Program-made: the position numbers and the translations under genes | Assembly (NCBI GenBank): GCA_030159075.1 | Contig: BROG01000078.1 | Location: 649,501-713,500, forward strand | Source: Atrina japonica | Taxonomy: Eukaryota > Mollusca > Bivalvia > Pterioida > Pinnidae | Length of the DNA: 64,000 bases | Direction of reading: 5' to 3' | Part shown: positions 10,930 to 21,309 of the stretch, one piece after another | Layout of the letters: every line of letters begins with the position of its first letter | How positions within the stretch are numbered: the first letter of the stretch is position 1 | Notes under the pieces: model-generated | Told to the model about the DNA's origin: nothing | Database searches by the model: none | The model's input: only the letters and a program-made list of their open reading frames with translations

Positions 10930-11730
10930 CGGTATTTTTAAAGAAGGCAGCTGAGGGACATTTCTGAATAGAAAAGAAAAATCACTGTACATTTACAATT
11001 TTGTACATGTTTCTCTTTTGCACTGACTTGCTGCTTAATCTTTGTAGCTTACTAAGTCATCTTTCTGTAAAATTTCAAATATTTGTACCAGCACATGTAT
11101 TTTTTATGCTCAATAGTTCTATCTGTAGAATTTTCTAACTAGAATCTAAATCTACAGCGATATGTACATGATAATCATCTCGTTGTGTCACTGTAGTTTT
11201 TAAATTTTTCGTCTGGCAGCAAATCTGACATCGTAATTTTGTTTTTGGACATTTTGGGGGTGATTCAATTTTATCGCCTGTTAGTCTGTGACAAGAAGAA
11301 GAATAAATATTTTAATATTTCTTGAGTGCTGTTGTTTATTTTTACCTTTGAAAGTTGGTCGGAAGAGAAACTTGGCACAGTGCAATGTACAATCATTTTT
11401 TCCCAGCCAACTTGGATATTAATTTTAAGAGTTAATGCATAGGGTTTATGATTTGTCTACAGTGTATGATAGCTTACTTACAGAAACTTGCGTTTAACTT
11501 CATCTCTTTTGAAGTTTTTTACCTTGACACTAACGAGTTACGTAATTTCCAATCATGTAGACAAGTGAAGTAATTTCTCCATGTTGTTTACAATTTTCCA
11601 TTTCAAGAGGTTCTAGTTTTGTATTTGTGTTTGCTTTGTTTGACAGATGTTTTAGATCTTGCCAAGACGGCAAGAGTTTTACACTTATGTTATATAGCAA
11701 CATCACCTGCTATTGACAAAGTGTCTCAAA
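10930..11730. other. Spacer, no feature recognised
   Basis: Nothing beyond AT-rich unique sequence was found. No frame, array or element boundary is visible. Confidence 0.5.
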
Positions 11731-11747
11731 TTTTGAATTGTGCTATG

Positions 11748-11785
11748 TTTGTTTGTTTGTTTATTGTTGTTTAACGTCCCACTCA

Positions 11786-11816
<31 letters not shown>

Positions 11817-11944
11817 AATGCCGGTGAAGGGCTCCAAATTTTGGCCTATGCTCGGCACTTACGGCCATTGAGCAGTGAGGGTTCTTTAACGTGCCGACAC
11901 CTACTGTGACACGGGACCGTCAATTTTTACTGTCTCATCCGAAA
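11748..11944 (-). mobile_element. SINE A, 5'-truncated, perfect 14-bp TSD
   Basis: On the minus strand this is the 3' body of SINE A: GACAGTAAAAATTGACGGTC, CGTGTCACAGTAGGTGTCGG, GGCCAAAATTTGGAGCCC and a tail of ACAATAAACAAAC type. The tRNA-like head is missing. TGAATTGTGCTATG occurs at 11734-11747 and again at 11945-11958, a perfect target-site duplication. 5' truncation plus TSD is the signature of LINE-driven insertion, and the perfect TSD implies a fairly recent event. Confidence 0.9.
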
Positions 11945-12031
11945 TGAATTGTGCTATGGACTTCTGTCGATGCAGTGAAAATTGATATTGTGCTACATCT
12001 GTACGTTTGCCATGATGTGGAACCTTAGATT

Positions 12032-12188
12032 GTTGTTTAACGTCCCACTAATATCATTCACTCATATGGAGACGTCACCAAATGCTGATGAAGGGCTTCA
12101 AATTTTGACCTATGCTCGGCACTTTCAGCCATGAAGCATTGGGGGCTCTTTAACCTGCCAGTACCTACTGTGACACGGGACCTCAGTT
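12032..12188 (-). mobile_element. SINE A, 5'-truncated, TSD TGGAACCTTAGATT
   Basis: The body matches 11748-11944 but is more diverged (ATCATTCACTCATATGGAGA, CTCTTTAACCTGCCAGTACC). TGGAACCTTAGATT at 12018-12031 recurs as TGGAACCTTTAGATT at 12189-12203. Two independent truncated insertions within 300 bp in the same orientation point to a local target preference or chance. Confidence 0.85.
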
Positions 12189-12423
12189 TGGAACCTTTAG
12201 ATTCAGTTGAGAAGAAGGTCATGTATTTAGATGTTATGTCAAATCTTATTTTGGTTCTGGATATGAACTGACCAGTAAGAAGTAGTATGTAAGTGTGTGA
12301 AGAAAGTCACTAGTTAGAGGCTGTAGATAGGCCACAACTTAATAAATTATATGATTATTTATCTTACAAAGCACTCCTATTCCAAAATACAAAATACAGG
12401 ACCTACAAAGGTACTTATTATAC

Positions 12424-12515
12424 GATTCACGTAAAGTGGCGGGATGGGGTAACCTTTTGATTATCGTGCCGTCAATTGTACTCACTTTTCGGTTATGACA
12501 GGTTTCGCAGGAAAT
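12424..12515 (-). mobile_element. Fragment of GGGGCGGAGT MITE
   Basis: ATTCACGTAAAGTGGCGGGA, then GGTAACCTTTTGATTAT and TTCGGTTATGACA, is the reverse complement of the right half of the complete copy at 21049. The other terminus is missing. Confidence 0.6.
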
Positions 12516-12846
12516 TTTGCATTTTTACATCAAATGGTGAACTGTACTTAAATGTATGATGACAAGTAGGAATGATTAGTCTTACCTGTGTAATTTTAAC
12601 GTTTTACCTGAACTCCAAATTCGTCCATGTCAAGAAGTGGTTCACAGGACTCCACTTGCCAGGTCATACATTTGTACTCCACATATACCTGTTGGGAGTG
12701 GGGAGAGACTTGTAAAAGGGTTTGCTGTGTTTGTAGTGCTTGTGCCGTTTGTGAGTCTCCCTTGTTTCCTGAGCAATTCCTAGTTCCAGTAAGCTTGCTA
12801 CTTAGACAGGTCAGATGCAGGCTTTAAAGTTTCTGTTCTACTCCTA

Positions 12847-13066
12847 CAGAGTTTTTGAAATTCACCGGTCTTTTCAGAAAAACTGGTAAATTTTACAAAA
12901 GTTTGGTGAAATCTATCTGATAACTGGTCCAAATGACCATTAATTTTCCATCTCATTTCAACTGTGTATATATACAGACCAGTAAAAGAAATTTTTTGAC
13001 CAGTGAAATTCTTTTATTCACTGGTCTGGTTGACCAGTATTTTTTTCATTATTTCAAAATCTCTGC
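12847..13066 (-). mobile_element. CCGGT-type MITE, copy 3, TSD CTCCTA
   Basis: Ends are CAGAGTTTTTGAAATTCACC and ATTTCAAAATCTCTG. The flanking hexamer CTCCTA occurs directly outside both ends. The interior AACTGGTCCAAATGACCA and TTCACTGGTCTGGTTGACCA match the other copies. It is non-coding. Confidence 0.8.
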
Positions 13067-13309
13067 TCCTATCAATTTTTAAAAATTACAAGCTTTAAGT
13101 GTGGAAGATTACATGACTCGTGTGCCAAAACTGGCAGCAAACATTTCATTCCACACACTCACGTGTCCTATATGCAAGGTTTCGATCCATTTCGATCCAT
13201 TTTCATGTTTGAGAAAAGTGTGTGCTAGCCATTACACTTCCTGCAACTGCTTCTTATATTTGTATGGTTCTGGTTAATCCATAGATAACAGCAATATAGC
13301 TATCACAAG

Positions 13310-13870
13310 GATATAGGGAAGTCACGTTTAATGTCAACATTTCGCAAACTTTACAGTCAATATAATGACCTTGCAATGTGTCATTTAGTGAAATATTGAA
13401 ACGCCTGTTCAGTAGTGGATTGTCTTAACCAATTGTGACGAGGATTAGTTAGTTCGTTTGAATTTATCTGTAGACCCACGACTCGTGTGAGAGCCGGCCT
13501 GGCTCAGTCGGTAGCACGCTCGACTCTGGATTGTGAGGTCGTGAGTTCGAGTCCCACCGACGACAGGTTGGTTTCCTGTCTTTCGGATGAGACAGTAAAA
13601 ACTGGAGGTCCCGTGTCACAGTAGGTGTCGGCACGTTAAAGAACCCTCACTGCTCAATGGCCGTAAGTGCCGAGCATAGGCCAAAATTTGGAGCCCTTCA
13701 CCGGCATTTGGTGATGTCTCCATATGAGTGAAATATTCTTGAGTGGGACGTTAAACAACAATAAACAAACAAACAAACAAACGACTGGTGTGAGCGGTTG
13801 AGAGGGATTGCTTACTCCTCCTTGGCACCTTATCCCACCTCTGAATTTTCAGAGGTCTATGTGTTTGATT
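13310..13870 (+). repeat. Segment paralogous to 3355-3890, interrupted by a SINE
   Basis: GTTTAATGTCAACATTTCGC, CCAATTGTGACGAGGATT, GCTTACTCCTCC.TGGCACCT and TTTCAGAGGTC parallel the copy at 3355. This copy lacks the MITE found there and carries SINE A (13492-13780). Each copy preserves the empty site of the other's insertion. Confidence 0.65.
13492..13780 (+). mobile_element. SINE A, full-length tRNA-derived, with TSD
   Basis: A tRNA-like head carries box A (TGGCTCAGTCGGTAGC) and box B (GTTCGAGTCCC). The body follows: CTTTCGGATGAGACAGT, CCCGTGTCACAGTAGGTGTC, CGAGCATAGGCCAAAATTTG, GACGTTAAACAACAAT. The tail is (AAAC)n. Flanks ACGACTCGTGTGAG (13478-13491) and ACGACTGGTGTGAG (13781-13794) form a 14-bp TSD with one mismatch. 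Pol III would transcribe it from the internal boxes. It moves only in trans by a LINE. It is the reference copy for the truncated ones at 11748, 12032, 14829, 24522 and 59350. Confidence 0.9.
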
Positions 13871-14280
13871 TTCTCTTGATTAGCATTTTCTTACTACATG
13901 TATTAATACTTTGTACTATCTGTGATTCTTACATTTGTATAACCAACCAAAGCATGTTTGAGATGGCCTAATACACAGTACATTCTGAGAGTGGTCAGAT
14001 GACCGTGTGGTGATATAAAATGATTATATTTTTGATAGATATTATTAATACAGTACATTGTATGCAGTGAAAGAAATTTAGGCCAGGGATGTTTTTTTAG
14101 GTAGGTCAATCATCTGGAAGAAATTTATGTATTTTTGATTTTTTTTTTTTATGAACTGAAAAGAATTGCTACATTGTGAAAAGCGGCTCTATGAAATAGG
14201 ACACAAGTGTTTACATGGGTAATTGCCCAATAAACAAGATTCAATTATCCGCATTTGTATTTGTCTAAATTTCTTGTTGT

Positions 14281-14496
14281 GATTCATTTAACATCCTTAG
14301 ATTAGTGCGTGTCACTGCTCTGTTAACCGACATCCTGTATGACCGAATGAAGAAGAACAATCGTTGTTGGTAAATCTTGGATCTTCAGGGCTCAGAGGGT
14401 TATCTGACGAAGTGTTCATCTAGATTTGTTTTCGTCATTGTCAGATATTTCATTTTATACCGGGGCTAGGTTTACGATAACATTTGAGTTATCAAC
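14281..14496 (+). other. Unique, less AT-rich stretch upstream of a possible first exon
   Basis: This stretch lacks repeat matches and is less AT-rich than its surroundings (for example CTCTGTTAACCGACATCCTG and CAGGGCTCAGAGGGTTATC). It ends in an ATG with a short open frame and a splice donor. A promoter or 5' UTR is possible, but no TATA box or Inr is convincing. Confidence 0.2.
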
Positions 14497-14542
14497 ATGT
14501 TTTGTAAGAGCTGTCAGAATGTTTCAAAAGACCTTGAAGAAG
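14497..14542 (+). CDS. Possible first coding exon, CxxC-containing
   Basis: ATG at 14497 opens 15 codons reading MFCKSCQNVSKDLEE and then meets GAAG|GTGAGA, a good vertebrate-type 5' splice site (donor GT at 14543). The two cysteines as CxxC, followed by a polar helix-like stretch, could begin a zinc ribbon or be chance. No downstream exon was identified, and the context is not a repeat known elsewhere in the window. I put it forward as a weak gene hint only. A 15-codon frame ending at a GTGAGA is expected by chance several times in 64 kb. Confidence 0.15.
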
Positions 14543-14828
14543 GTGAGAATATAAGATTAAAAAATATATGAATAAGGTATGAGAACTTCAATAAAAACCT
14601 GAGCGCAAGTGTCTACAGGTATGTGTACATTAATACATTGCATTTACCTGAAAACATGGCTCACCCAAGACTCAGAAAACTGCGAGGCAAAAAATTTAGC
14701 CAAAAGAGTTTTTTTTTTCAGCTAATTGAAATTTTTATTAGCGAGCCCAATGAATATTGGTCATTCACGTAGAACACAAGATATTTTTGGTAATTTTATG
14801 AGACATGGTGACAAAAGCTTATAACTAC

Positions 14829-14985
14829 ATGTTTAACATCCCACTCACAAATCTTTCAATAAAGGGGAGACATCACCAAATGCAGGTGAAGGGCTTCAAA
14901 TTTTTTACCCATGCTCTGCACTTTTGAGCAGTGAGGGTTCTTTAACATGCTGACACCTACTGTGACACAGGACCTCATTTTATAC
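14829..14985 (-). mobile_element. SINE A body fragment, diverged
   Basis: TTTAACATCCCACTCACAAA, GGGGAGACATCACCAAATGC, GAGGGTTCTTTAACATGC and CACCTACTGTGACACAGGAC are the minus-strand body of SINE A. The tail and head are gone and no TSD is evident. Confidence 0.75.
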
Positions 14986-14989
14986 TGTT

Positions 14990-16330
14990 ATTTGTAATTC
15001 TAGAGGTTCATTTGATTGAGAGAATTTTCAGTACATTTCTGCTGTATTCCATCAAGCATGTCCTTACGGAAGTTACTCATGCTGTGAGTAATTGTCAAAC
15101 TCAGTCATTCATGATTGCGCTATATTATTCTCCTGTGAATGACACTATGGAAGCATACACCACTGCCACCAGACATGTCCAGAAAAATATTAGCCAGAAA
15201 ATTAGCCATTGCATCGTTTCCAAGATCCCTCCACAGACCACTCTCTGTCATGTGACTTTCATCACCATGTGACAAAATTAAGGACATATTTTGGACAAAA
15301 TGGCAGGCACCCTACAGTAGTCTTAGTATCAGCTGATAAATGATAAGTTCAGATTGATTCAAAAAGGTTCTACAATAAATATTTACTTTATAAACATTCT
15401 CCTATATCTTAAAGTTGTTGGCTAGGTGTATACTCCTGATTTGCCTCAAAGTTTACCTCAGTGTCAGTGACAGCACATCATACATCTAAAGACTAAATAT
15501 GCTTCAGTTGTAGGTTCATATTTTTATAAGGAAATTCGTTTACATGAATTGTTGTCCATCCACGGATATTTATCTGATTTATTTTTCTATCTGGAATCCT
15601 ATTTACAACATGGCACCACATATCAGCACTTGCATTTTTATTTATATTGATTTCCTCTACCCTCCTTGGTTAATTCGTATTCACTGCAATTAAAATGACC
15701 TAAATTTTCTCAAAGTCACATGATCAGTGCCTTGTAATTTCTGAACCGTTCCGGATCTCGGAAACAATGTATAGTCTGTGTCATGGACTTTTTTGTCACA
15801 TTTCAGACTTAACAATTTCTTTTTCTTGTTGACACTCCGATGTCACCTAATGACTGGAATAATATGTCAATGACCACAGAATTTCCTACCTTTAAAAATT
15901 CTTGTCCAATATGTGTTAATTTGGGAATTTTGGACAGCTGCAATATTTTTAGACAGCTGTGGTGAACTGGTTGATTTGCCCTTTGAACAGACAACATCAA
16001 TGATTATGGTTCAAACAGACCTTGAAAAGTGCTTGAATATAAAGAAAGTCCTTGAGATGTGCTGCAAAACAAAAATACCCTTGTAAAGTGCTTGAATTGA
16101 TCATAATTTGTTGATTTTCTTTTTGCCAGAGTGCTTGACACCTTTATTTTTTTTTTTGTGTTTCTTCAAGAAAAAATACCTCTTGGAAAAAAATTAACTC
16201 TTATCATATAGATTCTTAGTTAATGACCTAGCATACTCCATTTAAATAAAGTATCTTTGTGATGCTATACAGCTGGAAATGTTTAGTGGAACTGTGAAAG
16301 AATCTCATGAACATTCATTATTGTTGACTA
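14990..16330. other. Spacer, no supported gene
   Basis: Two incidental frames (15012-15272 plus, 15809-16000 minus) show no domain, no codon bias and no splice context. No tandem repeats or element termini were recognised. Confidence 0.5.
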
Positions 16331-16334
16331 TCTT

Positions 16335-16530
16335 TGGTGGGGGCGCTGTTGCTGACTAGCTTTGAAGTCTCTCAGTCAATGCAGGTTTGAGCCTCGCTGG
16401 AACCCAAGCTGATTTTTTTTTTGGAGAAAGTTTCCCAGTTTACTTGCGGAAGGCCAGTCGTCTCTTCCGGAGTTCTTTCCTCTACCATTAAAAATTGGCT
16501 GCCACCATATAACAGAAAAAATTAAAAGAT
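16335..16530 (+). mobile_element. SINE B, head-damaged copy
   Basis: TTTGAAGTCTCTCAGTCAAT, GCAGGTTTGAGCCTCGCTGG (box B), AGAAAGTTTCCCAGTTTACT, AAGGCCAGTCGTCTCTTCC and CCACCATATAACAGAAAAA follow the SINE B order seen at 33151. Box A is not intact. Confidence 0.7.
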
Positions 16531-16750
16531 TATGGTGAAAACAATTTTAAAATGAAAAAAACCAGATCAAATACGCCTTTGGTTTGGGTTGCAAGGTCTT
16601 GATACATGTAGAATAAATTAAAGATGCCCATAGAAAGTCAGTGCTCGATAAAGGCTATGATAAGTCCTGGAAAAATTCTTGAATTTTTTTCTTATTTATT
16701 GGCTATAATGTATATGAACCATGATGATAATGTCACATGTACATGTATTA

Positions 16751-16941
16751 CAGTAGAACCTGACTTGAGAGACCCCTGTCATAAAAGACCACCCCACCCG
16801 TCTTGGGGGACCACATTCTAAAAATAACTTTATTCAATAATCCTTTAAGTAAAACCTCTTGAGAGATCTCGTCGGCACTTGTCTTTAAAGACCACATTTC
16901 ACTGGCCGAAAGGGTGGTCAAATCCAAGACAGGTTCCACTG
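16751..16941. mobile_element. GACCACC-family MITE, complete
   Basis: CAGTAGAACCTGACTTGAGA opens and GACAGGTTCCACTG closes the element, with TA outside each end. The interior repeats AAAGACCAC-type words. It is 191 bp and non-coding. The two overlapping frames at 16624 and 16748 run into it and are incidental. Confidence 0.75.
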
Positions 16942-17109
16942 TATTGACTCTTTTGATTCAGAATAGGATTGACCCATGTTGGCAGTTATTGCTTTTAACA
17001 CTACAGACCATAATGGAATGTTCTAAGACAAGAGAAAGAAACATACCATTTACATGTAGATACATGTACCTAGAAGTGAAAGGGTTAAAAAGCTTATGAA
17101 TATTCAAAA

Positions 17110-17480
17110 CCTAGAGAGGTTCCATGAGGGAGTGATTGTCAGTGAAATGTGAAAAAAAAACACTTTTCTAGTGGAAATCAAGTACTTTTTGAGAGCTTCA
17201 GGAAAAATGCATTTAATGCTAATCTTTAATGCTTTTTGGCATTTAGTGCTTTTGATGGGAGTCGATTACATGTGAAATGTTGTTTATAGGATACCTTTGT
17301 GTTAGTGCCGAGAAAACTGGAGTGATTTGGAGGAGAATTTCTGAAATTTAGTACTTTCTAAATGTTGTCAGACATTTTATGGTACAATATAGTTGTTTTT
17401 GTATGATGTTTGTGTATGAACTGTATGAAGTGCTACATATATATTTCATGTATAATCAGTTACATATACTTACAAAATTA
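17110..17480. other. Spacer, nothing recognised
   Basis: AT-rich sequence with no frame or repeat relation that I can support. Confidence 0.45.
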
Positions 17481-17482
17481 TA

Positions 17483-17645
17483 CAATGAAACATGTATCAA
17501 AAGACCACCTGCCTTCTGACACCACATTCTGAAAGCCATTGGGCTACATGTAAATAATCCTATGAAATCTCTATTGAGAAACCATCGTTTTTTGCGACCA
17601 CATTTCAAGAGTAGATGGGATGATCTCTCAATACAGGTTTTACTG
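17483..17645. mobile_element. GACCACC-family MITE, diverged
   Basis: CAATGAAACATGTATCAAAA, GACCACCTGCCTTCTGACAC and ATACAGGTTTTACTG parallel the copy at 4703. TA flanks both ends. Confidence 0.6.
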
Positions 17646-17681
17646 TATACTAACGTATACTAAATTTTAATGTTTTTTATT

Positions 17682-18353
17682 AGCTCACCTGAGCCAAAGG
17701 CTCAAGTGAGCTATTGTGTTCATTCCCCGTCCATCGTCTGTCCATACGTCCGTAAACTTTTCATATTTTCGACTTCTTCTCTGAAACCACTGAAGGGATT
17801 TTGATGAAACTTGGCAGGAAGCAAGTGCTCAAGGTCCTTTAACATGTTTGTAGTTTTCAGCCAGATTGGCCCAGGGGTGGATCCAGGGTGGGACAGAATA
17901 GGTCCAAAAAGGTATCCCTTTTTAAAAATCTTCTTCTCCAGATCTGCTACATGAATTGAAAAATGGATTGTTTCTGAGTGATTGACATGGATTTATGATT
18001 CCAGTTTGTATTTTTCATAAAAATCAGAATATGATTTTTTGTTGCACTTTTGAAGTCTTTTTAGACTTTGTCATTTTCGTTCTTTTTTGCATGATTTCCC
18101 CAATTATCTCCCCTGGAATTCACAATGATGCATTAAAGTGTTTTACTTGTATGTAGTTGAAGAAATGTTTTTGTGCAAGAATTTTGTGCAAATTTTATTT
18201 CTAGAATTTTTTTTTAATTTCTTAAAACAGCAATATTTATGTTTCTTGGCCAGATCAGCCTACATGTACATACATGAGTATTCTTCTTGGTCTTCTTTCC
18301 ACATTTGTAGATGGTTCTCAGGTGAGCGATTGAGGCCCTCTTGGGCCTCTTGT
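17682..18353 (+). mobile_element. Helentron/HINE-like element, complete
   Basis: The 5' end AGCTCACCTGAGCC AAA GGCTCAAGTGAGCT folds as a hairpin. GCTCACCTGAG (17683-17693) is exactly complementary to CTCAGGTGAGC (18317-18327), a pair of subterminal inverted repeats. The 3' end carries the hairpin AGGCCCTCTTGGGCCT and finishes CTTGT. This layout matches helentron-derived non-autonomous elements described in bivalves and insects. The element is 672 bp, has no Rep/helicase, and has no obvious target duplication, as expected for the class. A 108-codon frame at 18138 crosses its 3' end and is incidental. Confidence 0.7.
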
Positions 18354-19021
18354 GTATGTATAGATCTTAGGTATTCTTATGAAAAATTAAGAAATATTCC
18401 CATATTTTGTAAAAGAAATTGTATTACATGTAGTTACACATGTTTGGATGTGAGGCTGGGGTAATACAATTAGAAGTGCAGCTATCAAGTACATGTAATT
18501 TCCAGGCTCTCACACCTAAGATTTTGTAACCATTCAAAGCTGGTCAATTTTGAAAAAGTATCGGTGTTTTTCCTCCATTTTGGATCATTGAAGTAAAAAT
18601 AAAAAGTTTTACTGTACATATAATCTTGATTTTGACAACTTGATGTTGATAAATTGTCAAACCCTTTATTTTCATGAGAGCATGTGACTCCTTGTGATAT
18701 CTTTGTAAAGATCTTCAGGTGCAAGGGGAGATAATCCAGATTTAAGATTAGTCAAAATGTTTCCCTAAAAGAGATGGTGATTGTTCAATTTTCAAGGCCC
18801 TGTCATTATAAAGGTTAACTTATTTACCTCTAAAGACACTTTTGGACTGGTCTAAATCATTGATTTACATGTACAGAAGAATCCTTTGTCTTTCCTTTTG
18901 ATGAGCTAAACATTGTTTAAATGAAATGTGAAACCAAGTTTTGTTTTCTCAAATTCTTATGCTTGAAGCTGTTGCACTAGTCCATAGAGTATACATGTAC
19001 ATGTATGTGTGTATATATATA

Positions 19022-20034
19022 CAGTAGAACTTCGATGAGTCGAACTTCAATGAGTCGAATTTCTCGTTGTTTCGAACTTTTTACAAAGTCCCGATTTATT
19101 TCATTATATATCCTTACTAAAAAACAATTTATAAATCGAACTTTCATGAGTCTGTTGTGTCGAACAAAACTGGCAGTCCCATCGCTGTAAAAACATCGAA
19201 AATTCATACAAATGAATCGAAGTCGAAGTTTACCTGTATACAAGATGTACCCGTGGCGATTTTCACACCTATCCGACTACGTTGAACAATGGACACGTGT
19301 TTATTGATAAACACCCAGGACAGTATAAAAATAACAACATGATTTAAGTAATTAAAAGTAATAAGCAGACGCTAATTGATTATTGATTGTTTGCGACTTT
19401 GTCAGACTCAAATATGCAAATTACCGGCGGTTGTGTTGGTTGTTTACCATCTCGTAGCTTGGGTCATGATAAGTTACCGATTTGTAAAAACAAAACGAAA
19501 TGACCCGATAATATACAGTAAACATTTTCTACTCAAACTCAAAGTGTCACTTGTAAAGAAAAAAACAACATGAAATGAACGGTATCGGCAATTTGATGTG
19601 AAAAAAAATATTTTAATGTGTAATGACTAGTGCTGCATGATACATCTATTGACTTTCGTTTTGTGCTGATAATTAAATTGGTGACAAAATATTTTAGCTT
19701 CCCTGTTTTTTTCTTAACTCTGAGTCAACGTTGTGTTTCTCGTATAGGCGCTTGGATTACGATTTTTCTGCAGAATGTTTGGATTTATTCTCTGAGTACA
19801 AAATAAATACACTGTATCTACATTAAATAGGCCGTAAATGATTTTAGTCGATTAGATTCTAAGTCATGATCCCAGCACCTATACAGTTACACAGTCACGT
19901 ACACTAGATTTTTGTGTGGCATGTCGTTATGGAGTAAATTTTAGATTTCTCGATCACCATTCATGAGTCGAAGTCTCGATGTTTCGAACTTTTTTAGACG
20001 GTCCCTTGAACTTCGACTCATCGAAGTTCTACTG
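19022..20034. mobile_element. Pogo/Tigger-like element with TCGAA termini
   Basis: The left end CAGTAGAACTTCGATGAGTC pairs with the right end GACTCATCGAAGTTCTACTG as a terminal inverted repeat of about 23 bp. Both sides carry TA. At 1013 bp it is far shorter than an autonomous pogo/Tigger element (about 2-3 kb). Its interior frames are broken, with no DDE motif that I can see. It sits at the edge of a (TA)n tract. A second TIR-like word (TCGAAGTCGAAGTTTACCTG, 19217-19236) suggests internal duplication. Confidence 0.8.
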
Positions 20035-20044
20035 TATATATATA

Positions 20045-21040
20045 TATATATATATCTATATATATTGTACATGTATATGTATATGTATATATACACACAC
20101 ACTCAATGTATGTTGGCATTTATTTGAAGTACTTCAAAAGACTGTTTTATCTTTCCGAGATGTGAAACACATGTAATGATATACTGAAGTCTCAGTAAGC
20201 ATTGGGTCTTTCTACTGAGACATAAAATCAAGACCAAGTCTTGGAATTTTACCCAACTTCAGCTAATCATGAAATCTGATTGGCTGTGCAGGCCAAGTTA
20301 AGTATATTCTTATTTAAAGTTTTGAACGAGTGGTTCCTGTTTGGCACTATCGACACTGCAATGATTTGCATTAGTCCCGGACACATGTCAAACTTTGTGG
20401 CTCTTTTCCTATATTACACTATCATAAAAGTGAAAAATTCACAAATAGATTTAAACAACATTGAAAAACAAAAATTATTAGGGCCACTTTGAAAATTGGC
20501 ACGGTTAATTCTACATGTAAATGTTCTATCCTTAACGACCCTTGAACTACATATGGATGGCAATTGACTGTAGCCCCCACCCCTCCCTTAAAAATCACTT
20601 TGTGTTTTTTAATTGGTCCCTGATCTAGAAATGAAATGTACATCTACATGTATTTAACTGATAGCTGTTGACATGGCTTTCTGAGAGAGGTTGGTATGAA
20701 GTCTGCTCTCATCTCAAACAGATAATATTCTTCCACTCTTTTAGGGTACTGTAGATATATTCGCAGATTGATGAGGGTAAAGCTACAACAAAAACAAACA
20801 TCGCACTTTACAATTACATGGTGAATCATACATTGTAGCCATGAGATACGGTAATGGAATGTTTTATATCATGTGTTTTGTGCCGTTAATTGATGAGACT
20901 GTTGAATGACGAGGGGAGATAATGGGATTATTTATTTTGTGGTAGGGTCACAGAGAATTTTTTTTAAACAATCTGACTGCACTCACATAGTTCTGTTTCA
21001 CCTTGACATGTTCTCTCAGAAATGAGTGGCATTTTGGGGG
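20045..21040. other. Spacer with (TA)n/(TATG)n edge, no gene supported
   Basis: A TA/GTATA-rich tract to about 20100 is followed by AT-rich unique sequence. Four frames of 60-73 codons occur here. None has recognisable content or splice context. Confidence 0.5.
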
Positions 21041-21048
21041 GGGGAATC

Positions 21049-21294
21049 CACATAACCTGGTGGGGCGGAGTCTCATGAACCCTTTTTTGACCTCGGCGAG
21101 TTTAAATTTTAGGTAATAAAGCTCAACAACATTGAAATAACACATGCTAAAATAATCATTCTTATATGTCACGATATCTAGGAGTATCCAGTGAGGAATA
21201 AATCGCTAATCCTGTGTAGCTTGCCATAACCGAAAAATGAGTAGAATCATCCATATGATAATCAAAAGGTTACTCCGCCCCGCCATCTTATGTG
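21049..21294. mobile_element. GGGGCGGAGT MITE, complete
   Basis: CACATAACCTGGTGGGGCGG at the left and CCGCCCCGCCATCTTATGTG at the right form an inverted pair of about 23 bp with three mismatches. The middle includes TCATGAACCCTTTTTTGACC, AATTTTAGGTAATAAAGC and GAATCATCCATATGATAATC. Further copies are at 43649 and 51177. The element is about 245 bp and non-coding. Confidence 0.8.
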
Positions 21295-21309
21295 AATCGG
21301 ACAATAGAC

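Noticed and set aside
13493..13560. Apparent functional tRNA gene (box A and box B present)
   Set aside because: The acceptor-stem halves do not pair and a SINE body with an (AAAC)n tail and TSD follows directly; it is the SINE head.
16340..16356. Second CTCF-like site (GTGGGGGCGCTGTTG)
   Set aside because: Only the right half matches and it lies in a SINE remnant; too weak to list.
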